Shown here piece after piece: positions 45,078-54,574 of a stretch of 64,000 nucleotides of DNA. A program made the translations under genes and the position numbers. The DNA is from Citrobacter sp. RHB25-C09 (GTDB lineage: Bacteria; Pseudomonadota; Gammaproteobacteria; Enterobacterales; Enterobacteriaceae). The notes beneath the pieces were generated by a model, which had not been told where the DNA came from, did no database searches, and saw only the letters and a list, made by a program, of their open reading frames with translations. The stretch covers positions 1,736,001 through 1,800,000 of the forward strand of contig NZ_CP057483.1 of assembly GCF_013836145.1 (NCBI RefSeq). Reading direction: 5' to 3'. How positions within the stretch are numbered: position 1 is the stretch's first letter; every line of letters starts with the position of its first letter.

Positions 45078-46613
45078 ATGAATTTATTAAAATCGCTGGC
45101 GGCCGTCAGCTCAATGACGATGTTTTCACGCGTGCTCGGTTTTGCGCGTGACGCTATTGTCGCCAGAATTTTTGGCGCAGGGATGGCGACCGATGCCTTT
45201 TTTGTGGCGTTTAAATTACCTAACCTCTTGCGGCGTATCTTCGCGGAAGGGGCGTTTTCCCAGGCCTTTGTGCCCATTCTGGCTGAGTACAAAAGTAAGC
45301 AGGGTGAAGATGCTACCCGCGTGTTTGTTGCGTATGTTTCGGGCTTGCTGACGCTGGCGTTGGCGGTCGTGACGGTGGCCGGGATGCTGGCCGCACCGTG
45401 GGTGATTATGGTGACGGCACCAGGTTTTGCCGATACCGCCGACAAATTTGCCCTGACCACTAAACTGCTGCAAATTACTTTTCCCTATATCCTGCTGATC
45501 TCGCTGGCCTCGCTGGTTGGGGCGATTCTCAATACCTGGAACCGCTTTTCCATTCCAGCCTTTGCGCCGACGTTTCTGAATATCAGCATGATTGGCTTTG
45601 CGCTGTTTGCCGCCCCGTATTTTAACCCGCCGGTACTGGCGCTGGCATGGGCGGTCACCGTCGGCGGCGTGCTGCAACTGGTGTATCAACTCCCGCATCT
45701 GAAGAAAATCGGTATGCTGGTATTGCCGCGCATTAACTTCCGCGATGCGGGAGCAATGCGCGTCGTGAAACAGATGGGCCCGGCGATCCTGGGTGTTTCG
45801 GTCAGTCAGATCTCGCTGATCATCAACACCATTTTTGCCTCTTTTCTCGCTTCGGGGTCCGTTTCATGGATGTACTATGCCGACCGTCTGATGGAGTTCC
45901 CATCCGGGGTCCTTGGCGTGGCGCTGGGCACCATTCTGCTGCCGTCGCTGTCGAAAAGTTTTGCCAGCGGAAATCATGATGAATATTGCCGTTTGATGGA
46001 CTGGGGACTGCGTCTCTGTTTTCTGTTGGCATTACCGAGTGCGGTGGCGCTGGGGATACTCTCTGGCCCGTTGACCGTTTCACTGTTCCAGTACGGTAAA
46101 TTTAACGCCTTTGACGCGCTGATGACCCAGCAGGCCCTGATTGCCTATTCGGTGGGGTTGATGGGGTTGATCGTCGTTAAGGTGCTGGCACCCGGGTTTT
46201 ACTCGCGGCAGGACATTAAAACACCGGTACGCATTGCCATCGTGACGCTGATTTTGACTCAGTTAATGAACCTTGCGTTTATTGTTCCGCTGAAACATGC
46301 CGGCCTGGCGCTGTCGATCGGTCTGGCGGCCTGTCTGAATGCGTCTTTACTGTACTGGCAGTTGCGCAAACAGAAAATATTCACCCCGCAACCAGGCTGG
46401 ATGGGCTTTCTGAGTCGTCTGGTAATTGCCGTGCTGGTGATGTCAGCGGTGCTGGTCGGAATGCTGCACATTATGCCCGAGTGGTCGCAGGGGACGATGC
46501 CGTGGCGTCTGCTACGCCTGATGGCTGTCGTGGTCGCGGGGATTGCCGCCTACTTTGCTGCATTAGCGGTGATGGGCTTTAAAGTGAAAGAGTTTGCACG
46601 CCGTACGGTATAA
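45078..46613 (+). CDS. murJ: Lipid II flippase MurJ
   Basis: The 511-residue protein has 14 membrane helices of the MOP superfamily. Arginines needed for lipid II export are seen in FSRVLGFARDAIVARIFGAG and in PNLLRRIFAEGAFSQAFVP. It flips lipid II across the inner membrane and is essential in E. coli. Nearly identical to E. coli MurJ. It ends just before a REP element. Confidence 0.98.
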   Translation: MNLLKSLAAVSSMTMFSRVLGFARDAIVARIFGAGMATDAFFVAFKLPNLLRRIFAEGAFSQAFVPILAEYKSKQGEDATRVFVAYVSGLLTLALAVVTVAGMLAAPWVIMVTAPGFADTADKFALTTKLLQITFPYILLISLASLVGAILNTWNRFSIPAFAPTFLNISMIGFALFAAPYFNPPVLALAWAVTVGGVLQLVYQLPHLKKIGMLVLPRINFRDAGAMRVVKQMGPAILGVSVSQISLIINTIFASFLASGSVSWMYYADRLMEFPSGVLGVALGTILLPSLSKSFASGNHDEYCRLMDWGLRLCFLLALPSAVALGILSGPLTVSLFQYGKFNAFDALMTQQALIAYSVGLMGLIVVKVLAPGFYSRQDIKTPVRIAIVTLILTQLMNLAFIVPLKHAGLALSIGLAACLNASLLYWQLRKQKIFTPQPGWMGFLSRLVIAVLVMSAVLVGMLHIMPEWSQGTMPWRLLRLMAVVVAGIAAYFAALAVMGFKVKEFARRTV

Positions 46614-46624
46614 TTTCAGTGCAG

Positions 46625-46659
46625 TGCCGGATGGCGGCGTTTCGCCTTATCCGGCCTAC
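46625..46659. repeat. REP element between murJ and flgN
   Basis: Arms GCCGGAT and ATCCGGC flank GGCGGCG/CGCC, a standard REP palindrome separating the convergent murJ and flgN. It probably serves as their shared 3' end. Confidence 0.85.
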
Positions 46660-46663
46660 AACA

Positions 46664-47086
46664 TCAAATCGAGAATTTTTTACCACCGCGATGGGCGGTT
46701 GAGGTCTGACCGTTAGCGCCATAGAGCGACGGTTCCTGATAGGGCTTCAGCACATTCAGCGCCTGTTGATTACGCTCAATCTGACTTTCCAGCAACCAGC
46801 CGTTGTGTTGATTCAGATCGCGCAGGTGCTGCGTTTTATGGGTTATTGACTGCCAGCGTTCGGCATTATCGTCATTGCCCGGGTGCTGAGCATTTTGCTC
46901 AGCACGTCGCTTCTGCTCCAGATAATCAAGCGTCGCCAGCAGCGAGCTTTTTTCTTCTGTAATACGCTGCAACTGGCTGCCATTGATATGACCAACAGAA
47001 AGCTGCTGCTGTTCAGCATCCATCACCTTCTTCAGGTCATCGAGAACAGACAGCATATGTTCAAGTACTTCTGACAGGCTGGTCAT
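46664..47086 (-). CDS. flgN: Flagellar export chaperone FlgN
   Basis: The 140-residue, mostly helical cytoplasmic protein escorts the hook-filament junction proteins FlgK and FlgL to the export apparatus. In Salmonella it also promotes flgM translation. ATG 47086 gives a length equal to Salmonella FlgN; the upstream frame to 47122 overlaps flgM. It begins four bases after the flgM stop. Confidence 0.95.
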   Translation of the reverse strand: MTSLSEVLEHMLSVLDDLKKVMDAEQQQLSVGHINGSQLQRITEEKSSLLATLDYLEQKRRAEQNAQHPGNDDNAERWQSITHKTQHLRDLNQHNGWLLESQIERNQQALNVLKPYQEPSLYGANGQTSTAHRGGKKFSI

Positions 47087-47090
47087 ACCA

Positions 47091-47384
47091 TTAGTTACTC
47101 TGCAGGTAGCTCTGGGTCTCACGGATCAACGCATCGGCGATTTTCCCCGTGTCCATCTTCAGCTCACCGTTACGAATGGCTGTTTTCAGCGCTTCGACGC
47201 GGCTGGTATTAATGTCGCTGGTGCCCGGCTGCATCAATTTTGCCTGGGCATCACTCAAGGTCACGCTGGTGCTGGTGGCCGCAGAGGTTTTTTCCTTAAG
47301 CGCTTTTTGTACTGGCGCATCGTTGGTTTCACGCGACTGGACGGTGCTAACGGGTTTCAAAGGTGAGGTCCGGTCAATGCTCAT
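47091..47384 (-). CDS. flgM: Anti-sigma-28 factor FlgM
   Basis: The 97-residue, largely disordered protein has the conserved C-terminal sigma-28 binding helices (RVEALKTAIRNGELKMDTGKIADALI). It holds FliA inactive until the hook is complete and is then exported, releasing class 3 transcription. Both its own sigma-28 promoter and read-through from flgA drive it. Confidence 0.97.
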   Translation of the reverse strand: MSIDRTSPLKPVSTVQSRETNDAPVQKALKEKTSAATSTSVTLSDAQAKLMQPGTSDINTSRVEALKTAIRNGELKMDTGKIADALIRETQSYLQSN

Positions 47385-47445
47385 TTTTTAATCCTCATTG
47401 AGGGGCTGGGCTGTAGCGATCAGCGTTCATCATTTGTTGATTTAC

Positions 47446-47472
47446 CTATCGGCAGTCGCTACAGAATCTTTA
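47446..47472 (-). promoter_or_regulatory. Sigma-28 promoter for flgMN
   Basis: On the minus strand TAAA (47472-47469), a 15-base spacer and GCCGATAG (47453-47446) match the consensus TAAA-N15-GCCGATAA in 11 of 12 positions. It lies 62 bases upstream of flgM and overlaps the end of flgA. Confidence 0.92.
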
Positions 47473-47477
47473 GCCTA

Positions 47478-48137
47478 TTATAGATTAATAAGAATATTCC
47501 CATCAGGGTCAACAATACCGCTGACAACCTGACCCGATAACATCCTCACTCGCACATTTTGCGCCACTGCGGCGTTATTTAACGCCTTACCTTCCGCATT
47601 CACGCTAAACCCATCGCCGGTCGCTACGACCTGCACTCGCTGACCTGCTTTGATGCGCCATGCCTGACGGAGCATATTGAGCTGAACCGGCTGCCCGGGG
47701 GCCAGATCGCGCAGACTCACCGCGTCCTGTACCTGATTAATATCCAGAATAGTGCGCGGGGGGAGCTGGTCCAGTCGACCACGTTTAAGCGTCACGCTGG
47801 CCTGACTCAGGGTACCACCGCGCGCAACCGGAACCGCCGCCACAACATAATGACCTGTCGCCTGAACGTTAACCTGAATATAGCGCTTTTCATTGTTACA
47901 GCGCGCCAGCACATTGACGTTGCCCCACAATTTCGCGCTGCCCGTCACGCTCAGCGTGGGCGTCTCGCAGTGTGGAAGCAGGTTTGGCGCGGTACGGATG
48001 GTCACCACAACTTCATCGCTGAACCCCGCCAGACGCTGGGCAAACCAGTCATTCAGCAGTGCGTTGAGATCCTGGGCGTGGGACAGGGGACTGAACAGCA
48101 GCGCCAGTATGGCGATTCCACGAATGAGCGTTTGCAT
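47478..48137 (-). CDS. flgA: P-ring assembly chaperone FlgA
   Basis: The 219-residue periplasmic protein has a signal peptide (about 1-21) and a SAF-type C-terminal domain. It assists assembly of FlgI into the P-ring. ATG 48137 after GGGGG was chosen over a GTG at 48143; this gives the E. coli length. It is transcribed divergently from flgB and reads towards flgM. Confidence 0.94.
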   Translation of the reverse strand: MQTLIRGIAILALLFSPLSHAQDLNALLNDWFAQRLAGFSDEVVVTIRTAPNLLPHCETPTLSVTGSAKLWGNVNVLARCNNEKRYIQVNVQATGHYVVAAVPVARGGTLSQASVTLKRGRLDQLPPRTILDINQVQDAVSLRDLAPGQPVQLNMLRQAWRIKAGQRVQVVATGDGFSVNAEGKALNNAAVAQNVRVRMLSGQVVSGIVDPDGNILINL

Positions 48138-48292
48138 TGTCACCCCCGTTGATTAAGCAATGGCAGGATTTTACCTGTGTGACGCGACCATCAACGCAAT
48201 AAATAGCGACGCATTTTGCGCTTATTCTGGCGATCACGCGCGCGTAATGGGATTTAAGCTGTTGGCTGAATTTTGTCACTTGCGGAGAAGAT
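48138..48292. promoter_or_regulatory. flgA-flgB divergent promoter region
   Basis: This 155-base gap must contain the class 2 promoters of flgAMN and flgBCDEFGHIJ(KL), which are activated by FlhD4C2 in relatives. Individual FlhDC boxes and -10 elements were not assigned from the sequence. Confidence 0.6.
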
Positions 48293-48709
48293 ATGCTCGA
48301 TAAGCTCGACGCCGCTTTACGTTTTCAACAGGAAGCGCTGAATCTTCGTGCCCAACGGCAGGAAGTCCTGGCAGCCAATATTGCTAACGCCGATACGCCG
48401 GGGTATCAGGCACGCGACATGGATTTTGCCAGTGAATTAAAAAAAGTCATGGTGCGTGGACGGGAAGAAACCAGCGGCGTCTCGTTGACGTTGACCTCAG
48501 CACAGCATATTCCCGCTAAGACCTTCTCATCGCCTTCAATGGATCTCCTTTACCGTATTCCAGACCAACCGTCCCTTGATGGTAATACCGTCGATATGGA
48601 CCGGGAGCGGACACAGTTCGCAGACAACAGTCTGAAATACCAAACGAGCCTGACGGCGTTGAGTGGACAAATTAAAGGCATGATGAGCGTGCTACAGGGA
48701 GGAAACTAA
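48293..48709 (+). CDS. flgB: Proximal rod protein FlgB
   Basis: The 138-residue protein carries the N-terminal flagellar rod motif (RQEVLAANIANADTPGYQARDMDF). It forms the first rod segment above the MS ring. First gene of the flgBCDEFGHIJ operon; TGCGGAGAAG precedes the ATG. Confidence 0.97.
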   Translation: MLDKLDAALRFQQEALNLRAQRQEVLAANIANADTPGYQARDMDFASELKKVMVRGREETSGVSLTLTSAQHIPAKTFSSPSMDLLYRIPDQPSLDGNTVDMDRERTQFADNSLKYQTSLTALSGQIKGMMSVLQGGN

Positions 48710-48712
48710 TCC

Positions 48713-49117
48713 GTGGCGCTACTGAACATTTTTGATATTGCCGGTTCGGCATTAACGGCGCAGTCCCAGCGTCTGAACGTGGCAGCCAGTAACCTGGCGA
48801 ACGCCGACAGCGTCACCGGGCCGGATGGTCAGCCCTATCGTGCTAAGCAGGTCGTCTTTCAGGTTGATGCAGTGCCCGGCGCGGCAACCGGTGGTGTAAA
48901 GGTCGCTAATGTCATTGAGAGCCAGGCACCGGACAAACTGGTTTACGAACCGGGGAATCCGCTGGCCGATGCGAACGGCTACGTGAAGATGCCCAACGTG
49001 GATGTGGTTGGCGAGATGGTTAACACCATGTCCGCTTCCCGCAGCTACCAGGCGAACGTTGAAGTTCTCAACACCGTTAAAAGCATGATGCTTAAGACGC
49101 TGACGCTCGGTCAGTAA
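48713..49117 (+). CDS. flgC: Proximal rod protein FlgC
   Basis: The 134-residue rod protein has the motif QRLNVAASNLANADSV near its N-terminus and the matching C-terminal helix (NVEVLNTVKSMMLKTLTLGQ). It starts with GTG behind AGGGAGG, three bases after flgB. Confidence 0.96.
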   Translation: MALLNIFDIAGSALTAQSQRLNVAASNLANADSVTGPDGQPYRAKQVVFQVDAVPGAATGGVKVANVIESQAPDKLVYEPGNPLADANGYVKMPNVDVVGEMVNTMSASRSYQANVEVLNTVKSMMLKTLTLGQ

Positions 49118-49128
49118 AGGAGACTGCT

Positions 49129-49827
49129 ATGTCAATTGCCGTTAATGTTAACGATCCAACCAACTCAGGTGTGCCCGGCACCGGCGGCGGCAGCTCTCTG
49201 TCAGGGAGCAACTCGGCCGATTTACAGAGCAGCTTTTTGACGCTGCTGGTGGCGCAGTTGAAGAATCAGGATCCGACCAACCCGATGCAGAATAATGAAC
49301 TGACCACCCAGTTGGCGCAGATCAGCACTGTCAGCGGGGTTGAAAAGCTTAACACCACGCTGGGCTCTATCTCCGGCCAGATCAATAACGCGCAGTCCAT
49401 GCAGGCCAGCGCGTTGATTGGTCATGGCGTAATGATCCCGGGCACGACCATTCTTGCGGGTAAAGGCACCGAAGAAGGGGCCACGATCACGACGACGCCG
49501 TTTGGCGTTGAGCTCCAGCAGCCAGCCGATAAAGTCACCGCCACGATTACCGATAAAGACGGCAAGGTGGTACGGACCATTGAAATTGGCGCATTGAAAG
49601 CGGGTGTCCACGCCTTTACCTGGGATGGCACGATGACCGACGGCACGTCCGCACCGAATGGTTCCTATAACGTGGCGATTACCGCCAGCAAGAGCAGTAC
49701 TCAACTGGTGGCGCAACCTCTGCAGTTCGCGCTGGTGCAGGGGGTTATCCGCAGTAACGGCGGCAATCTTCTCGACTTGGGCACCAATGGAACGACCACC
49801 CTCGACGAAGTTCGGCAGATAATCTAA
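49129..49827 (+). CDS. flgD: Hook-capping scaffold FlgD
   Basis: The 232-residue protein has an N-terminal secreted region including TLLVAQLKNQDPTNPMQNNELTTQLAQ and a C-terminal FlgD Ig/Tudor-like domain. It caps the growing hook so FlgE subunits can polymerise, and is lost on hook completion. Confidence 0.97.
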   Translation: MSIAVNVNDPTNSGVPGTGGGSSLSGSNSADLQSSFLTLLVAQLKNQDPTNPMQNNELTTQLAQISTVSGVEKLNTTLGSISGQINNAQSMQASALIGHGVMIPGTTILAGKGTEEGATITTTPFGVELQQPADKVTATITDKDGKVVRTIEIGALKAGVHAFTWDGTMTDGTSAPNGSYNVAITASKSSTQLVAQPLQFALVQGVIRSNGGNLLDLGTNGTTTLDEVRQII

Positions 49828-49852
49828 GCCTTCACATTTATCAGGAGTAATC

Positions 49853-51136
49853 ATGGCCTTTTCACAAGCGGTTAGCGGTCTGAATGCCGCCGCGACCAAC
49901 CTCGATGTCATCGGTAACAACATCGCCAACTCCGCCACCTATGGTTTTAAATCTGGCACTGCATCCTTTGCGGATATGTTTGCGGGTTCCAAAGTCGGGT
50001 TGGGGGTAAAAGTTGCGGGTATTACCCAGGACTTCACCGACGGTACCACCACTAACACCGGACGTGGCCTCGATGTTGCCATCAGCCAGAACGGGTTCTT
50101 CCGCCTGGTGGACAGTAACGGCTCTGTTTTTTACAGCCGTAACGGCCAGTTTAAACTGGATGAGAACCGTTTTCTGGTCAACATGCAGGGTATGCAACTG
50201 ACGGGCTATCCGGCCACCGGTACGCCGCCGACCATTCAGCAGGGGGCAAACCCAAGTGCGATCAGCATTCCGAATACCCTGATGGCGGCAAAAAGTACCG
50301 ACACGGCGGCAATGCAGATCAACCTGAACTCCTCGGACAAAATCCCGACGAACGCGACGTTTTCACCTACGGATGCTGACAGCTATAACAAACGTGCGCC
50401 GTTGACCGTCTTTGATAGCCAGGGTAACCAGCACGATATCAACCTGTTCTATGTCAAAACCGGTGATAACACCTGGGATATCTGGACTCAGGACTCCAGC
50501 GTTGCCAACGCGCCGCTGGTGAAATCCGCACAGATGAAATTTGACCAGAACGGAACATTGGCCAGCGTAACGGGTTATACCGAAGTGCCGCCGGCTACTC
50601 CGGGTGACCCGTCTACCTGGACACTGAACGGTAAGCCGAACGCCTCACCATCGTTCCAGATCACCTCTGGTGTCGTCAATGGCGCGGTTCCGGCGGTACT
50701 GACCCTGAGCCTACAAAACTCCATGCAGCAGAATACTGGTGCGAACAGCGTGATCGGCACTACCCAAAACGGTTACAAGCCGGGCGATCTGGTCAGCTAT
50801 CAGATTAACGATGACGGCACCGTGGTCGGCAACTACTCCAACGAACAGAAGCAGCTGTTGGGGCAAATCGTACTGGCAAACTTCGCGAACAATGAAGGTC
50901 TGGCTTCACAGGGCGATAACGTCTGGGCGGCCACGCAGGCCTCCGGCGTTGAGCTGCTGGGGACGGCGGGTACGGGCAACTTCGGTAAGTTGACCAACGG
51001 CGCGCTGGAATCCTCTAACGTGGATTTGAGTAAAGAACTGGTGAACATGATTGTCGCACAGCGTAACTATCAGTCGAACGCGCAGACAATCAAGACCCAG
51101 GATCAGATCCTCAACACGCTGGTTAACCTGCGCTAA
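49853..51136 (+). CDS. flgE: Flagellar hook protein FlgE, longer than usual
   Basis: The 427-residue protein has conserved D0 ends: LNAAATNLDVIGNNIANSATYGFK at the N-terminus and ELVNMIVAQRNYQSNAQTIKTQDQILNTLVNLR-type sequence at the C-terminus. E. coli and Salmonella FlgE have about 402-403 residues. The extra length lies in the surface-exposed middle, around residues 235-320, including a proline-rich EVPPATPGDPSTW segment. It forms the flexible universal joint. Confidence 0.96.
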   Translation: MAFSQAVSGLNAAATNLDVIGNNIANSATYGFKSGTASFADMFAGSKVGLGVKVAGITQDFTDGTTTNTGRGLDVAISQNGFFRLVDSNGSVFYSRNGQFKLDENRFLVNMQGMQLTGYPATGTPPTIQQGANPSAISIPNTLMAAKSTDTAAMQINLNSSDKIPTNATFSPTDADSYNKRAPLTVFDSQGNQHDINLFYVKTGDNTWDIWTQDSSVANAPLVKSAQMKFDQNGTLASVTGYTEVPPATPGDPSTWTLNGKPNASPSFQITSGVVNGAVPAVLTLSLQNSMQQNTGANSVIGTTQNGYKPGDLVSYQINDDGTVVGNYSNEQKQLLGQIVLANFANNEGLASQGDNVWAATQASGVELLGTAGTGNFGKLTNGALESSNVDLSKELVNMIVAQRNYQSNAQTIKTQDQILNTLVNLR

Positions 51137-51156
51137 GCGCCTGACGGGATAGCTTA

Positions 51157-51912
51157 ATGGATCACGCAATCTATACCGCCATGGGGGCGGCAAGTCAGAC
51201 GCTGAACCAACAGGCGGTGACGGCAAGCAATCTGGCAAACGCCTCAACGCCGGGCTTTCGTGCGCAGCTGAACGCGCTGCGCGCGGTTCCCGTTGAAGGT
51301 CTGACCTTGCCAACGCGTACCCTGGTGGTTGCCTCTACGCCGGGTGCCGACATGACGCCTGGCCAGATGGATTACACCTCGCGCCCGCTGGATGTGGCGC
51401 TGCAACAGGATGGCTGGCTGGCGGTGCAGACCGCGGACGGTAGCGAAGGGTATACCCGCAACGGCAGCATTCAGGTCGATCCCACCGGACAACTGACGAT
51501 TCAGGGGCATCCGGTGATTGGTGAAGCCGGGCCGATCGCGGTGCCGGAAGGTTCGGAAATTACTATCGCTGCCGACGGGACGATTTCGGCGCTCAATCCG
51601 GGCGACCCGGCCAATACGGTCGCACCGGTAGGACGTCTGAAACTGGTGAAAGCTGAAGGTAATGAAGTGCAGCGTGGCGATGACGGTCTCTTCCGCCTTA
51701 GCGCAGCGGCACAGGCAACCCGAGGGCCGGTTCTCCAGGCTGACCCAACCATCCGCGTCATGTCTGGCGTACTTGAAGGCAGTAACGTGAATGCGGTGTC
51801 TGCCATGAGCGACATGATTGCCAGCGCCCGACGTTTTGAGATGCAGATGAAGGTTATCAGCAGCGTTGATGACAATGCCAGCCGTGCTAACCAACTGCTG
51901 TCGATGAGTTAA
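51157..51912 (+). CDS. flgF: Proximal rod protein FlgF
   Basis: The 251-residue protein has the rod N-terminus QAVTASNLANASTPGFRAQL and C-terminal FEMQMKVISSVDDNASRANQLLSM. It forms part of the proximal rod between FlgC and FlgG. Confidence 0.97.
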   Translation: MDHAIYTAMGAASQTLNQQAVTASNLANASTPGFRAQLNALRAVPVEGLTLPTRTLVVASTPGADMTPGQMDYTSRPLDVALQQDGWLAVQTADGSEGYTRNGSIQVDPTGQLTIQGHPVIGEAGPIAVPEGSEITIAADGTISALNPGDPANTVAPVGRLKLVKAEGNEVQRGDDGLFRLSAAAQATRGPVLQADPTIRVMSGVLEGSNVNAVSAMSDMIASARRFEMQMKVISSVDDNASRANQLLSMS

Positions 51913-51925
51913 TACAGGACACTTT

Positions 51926-52708
51926 ATGATCAGTTCATTATGGATTGCTAAAACCGGCCTGGATGCGCAACAAACCAATATGGATGTGATTGCCAACAAC
52001 CTGGCAAACGTCAGCACTAACGGTTTCAAGCGCCAGCGTGCGGTCTTTGAAGATCTGCTTTATCAGACGATCCGCCAACCGGGCGCCCAGTCATCTGAGC
52101 AAACCACGCTGCCGTCGGGCCTGCAAATTGGTACCGGCGTGCGTCCGGTCGCAACCGAGCGTCTGCACAGCCAGGGCAACCTGTCACAGACCAACAACAG
52201 TAAAGACGTGGCGATTAAAGGCCAGGGTTTCTTCCAGGTGATGCTGCCGGACGGGACCTCTGCTTATACCCGCGATGGTTCCTTCCAGGTCGATCAGAAC
52301 GGTCAGTTGGTCACGGCGGGTGGTTTCCAGGTTCAGCCTGCGATCACCATTCCGGCTAACGCGCTGAGCATTACCATCGGTCGTGACGGTATTGTGAGCG
52401 TGACCCAACAGGGGCAGGCGGCACCGGTTCAGGTAGGCCAGCTTAACCTGACCACGTTTATGAACGATACCGGTCTGGAAAGCATTGGTGAGAACCTCTA
52501 CACCGAAACGCAATCATCCGGTGCGCCAAACGAGAGCACGCCGGGGCTAAACGGTGCGGGTCTGCTTTACCAGGGCTATGTTGAAACCTCCAACGTTAAC
52601 GTTGCGGAAGAGTTGGTCAACATGATTCAGGTTCAACGTGCTTACGAAATTAACAGCAAAGCGGTATCCACGACCGATCAGATGCTGCAGAAATTGACGC
52701 AACTCTAA
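51926..52708 (+). CDS. flgG: Distal rod protein FlgG
   Basis: The 260-residue protein forms the distal rod, which passes through the P- and L-rings. It is nearly identical to E. coli FlgG and includes the rod-specific insertion near residues 40-60 (EDLLYQTIRQPGAQ) that keeps the rod rigid. Confidence 0.98.
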   Translation: MISSLWIAKTGLDAQQTNMDVIANNLANVSTNGFKRQRAVFEDLLYQTIRQPGAQSSEQTTLPSGLQIGTGVRPVATERLHSQGNLSQTNNSKDVAIKGQGFFQVMLPDGTSAYTRDGSFQVDQNGQLVTAGGFQVQPAITIPANALSITIGRDGIVSVTQQGQAAPVQVGQLNLTTFMNDTGLESIGENLYTETQSSGAPNESTPGLNGAGLLYQGYVETSNVNVAEELVNMIQVQRAYEINSKAVSTTDQMLQKLTQL

Positions 52709-52765
52709 GGTGTTGTCCGGTGAGGCGTGCGTCTCACCGGTCCCCTGATTCAGAAGATAAAGGCA

Positions 52766-53464
52766 ATGCAAAAAAACGCTGTGCACGCTTATCCGATTAT
52801 GGCCCTGCTGGTGGTTTCGCTTTCAGGATGCGCCTTGATCCCTTCCACTCCGCTCGTGCAGGGTGCGACGACGGCACAGCCCGTTCCCGGCCCGACGCCT
52901 GTGGCAAATGGATCCATCTTCCAGTCCGCGCAGCCGATCAATTACGGTTATCAGCCATTGTTTGAAGATCGCCGACCACGGAATATCGGCGATACGCTGA
53001 CCATTGTATTGCAGGAAAACGTCAACGCGAGCAAGAGTTCTTCGGCTAACGCCAGCCGCGACGGTAAAACAAACTTTGGCTTTGATACCGTGCCTCGCTA
53101 TCTGGAAGGCTTATTTGGCAACGCGCGAGCGGACGTAGAAGCTTCCGGCGGTAACACCTTTAACGGTAAAGGCGGGGCGAATGCCAGTAACACCTTTAGC
53201 GGCACGCTGACGGTGACCGTCGATCAGGTGCTGGTGAATGGCAACTTACATGTTGTGGGTGAAAAACAGATCGCCATCAATCAGGGTACTGAATTCATCC
53301 GCTTCTCTGGGGTGGTGAACCCGCGAACCATCAGCGGCAGCAACTCCGTTCCGTCAACACAGGTGGCGGACGCACGCATTGAATATGTCGGTAACGGCTA
53401 CATTAACGAAGCGCAAAATATGGGCTGGCTCCAGCGTTTCTTCCTTAACCTGTCGCCGATGTAA
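52766..53464 (+). CDS. flgH: L-ring lipoprotein FlgH
   Basis: The 232-residue protein has a lipoprotein signal with lipobox LSGC (Cys22). It forms the outer-membrane bushing around the rod. The start at 52766 matches E. coli; the open frame runs 13 codons further upstream without support. Confidence 0.96.
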   Translation: MQKNAVHAYPIMALLVVSLSGCALIPSTPLVQGATTAQPVPGPTPVANGSIFQSAQPINYGYQPLFEDRRPRNIGDTLTIVLQENVNASKSSSANASRDGKTNFGFDTVPRYLEGLFGNARADVEASGGNTFNGKGGANASNTFSGTLTVTVDQVLVNGNLHVVGEKQIAINQGTEFIRFSGVVNPRTISGSNSVPSTQVADARIEYVGNGYINEAQNMGWLQRFFLNLSPM

Positions 53465-53476
53465 GCGAGGTCTACC

Positions 53477-54574
53477 ATGTTTAAATCTCTTGTTGGTCTG
53501 GTTTTGGTTCTGGCAACCACGCTGGCCCATGCCGATCGCATTCGCGATCTGACCAGCGTTCAGGGCGTTCGCGAAAACTCGCTGATTGGCTACGGTCTGG
53601 TAGTGGGGTTGGATGGCACGGGTGACCAGACCACTCAGACCCCGTTTACCACGCAAACCCTGAATAACATGCTCTCTCAGCTAGGCATTACCGTGCCGAC
53701 CGGCACAAACATGCAGTTGAAGAACGTGGCTGCGGTCATGGTTACCGCCAGTTTCCCGGCTTTTGGGCGTCAGGGACAGGCTATTGATGTCGTCGTCTCG
53801 TCAATGGGTAATGCCAAAAGCCTGCGCGGCGGCACCCTGCTAATGACGCCGTTGAAAGGTGTTGATAGTCAGGTTTATGCCCTGGCGCAAGGGAACATTC
53901 TGGTGGGCGGCGCAGGAGCGTCTGCCGGCGGCAGCAGCGTACAGGTGAACCAGCTTAACGGCGGACGTATCACCAATGGCGCGATTATTGAGCGTGAACT
54001 TCCGAGTCAGTTTGGCACCGGCAATACCCTGAATCTGCAACTGAACACCGAAGACTTTACGCTGGCACAGCAGATTGCGGACACCATCAACCGCGGCCGT
54101 GGCTACGGAAATGCAACGGCGCTCGACGCCCGCACCGTGCAGATTCGCGTCCCCAGCGGTAACAGCTCTCAGGTTCGCCTGCTGGCGGATATCCAGAATA
54201 TGGAAGTAAACGTCACGCCGCAGGATGCAAAAGTGGTCATCAACTCGCGCACAGGTTCTGTGGTGATGAACCGGGAAGTGACGCTTGATAGCTGCGCCGT
54301 GGCGCAGGGGAACCTGTCTGTGACAGTGAATCGTCAGGCTAACGTTAGCCAGCCGGATACGCCGTTTGGCGGTGGGCAGACGGTAGTAACGCCGCAAACG
54401 CAGATCGATCTCCGCCAGAGCGGTGGCTCGCTGCAAAGCGTGCGTTCCAGCGCCAACCTGAACAATGTGGTGCGCGCGCTGAATGCGCTGGGGGCGACGC
54501 CCATGGAACTGATGTCGATCCTGCAATCCATGCAAAGTGCAGGGTGCTTACGCGCCAAAGTGGAAATTATCTGA
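53477..54574 (+). CDS. flgI: P-ring protein FlgI
   Basis: The 365-residue periplasmic protein has a signal peptide (about 1-19, ending AHA). It forms the P-ring in the peptidoglycan layer with help from FlgA and the disulphide system. Its TGA overlaps the flgJ ATG by one base. Confidence 0.98.
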   Translation: MFKSLVGLVLVLATTLAHADRIRDLTSVQGVRENSLIGYGLVVGLDGTGDQTTQTPFTTQTLNNMLSQLGITVPTGTNMQLKNVAAVMVTASFPAFGRQGQAIDVVVSSMGNAKSLRGGTLLMTPLKGVDSQVYALAQGNILVGGAGASAGGSSVQVNQLNGGRITNGAIIERELPSQFGTGNTLNLQLNTEDFTLAQQIADTINRGRGYGNATALDARTVQIRVPSGNSSQVRLLADIQNMEVNVTPQDAKVVINSRTGSVVMNREVTLDSCAVAQGNLSVTVNRQANVSQPDTPFGGGQTVVTPQTQIDLRQSGGSLQSVRSSANLNNVVRALNALGATPMELMSILQSMQSAGCLRAKVEII

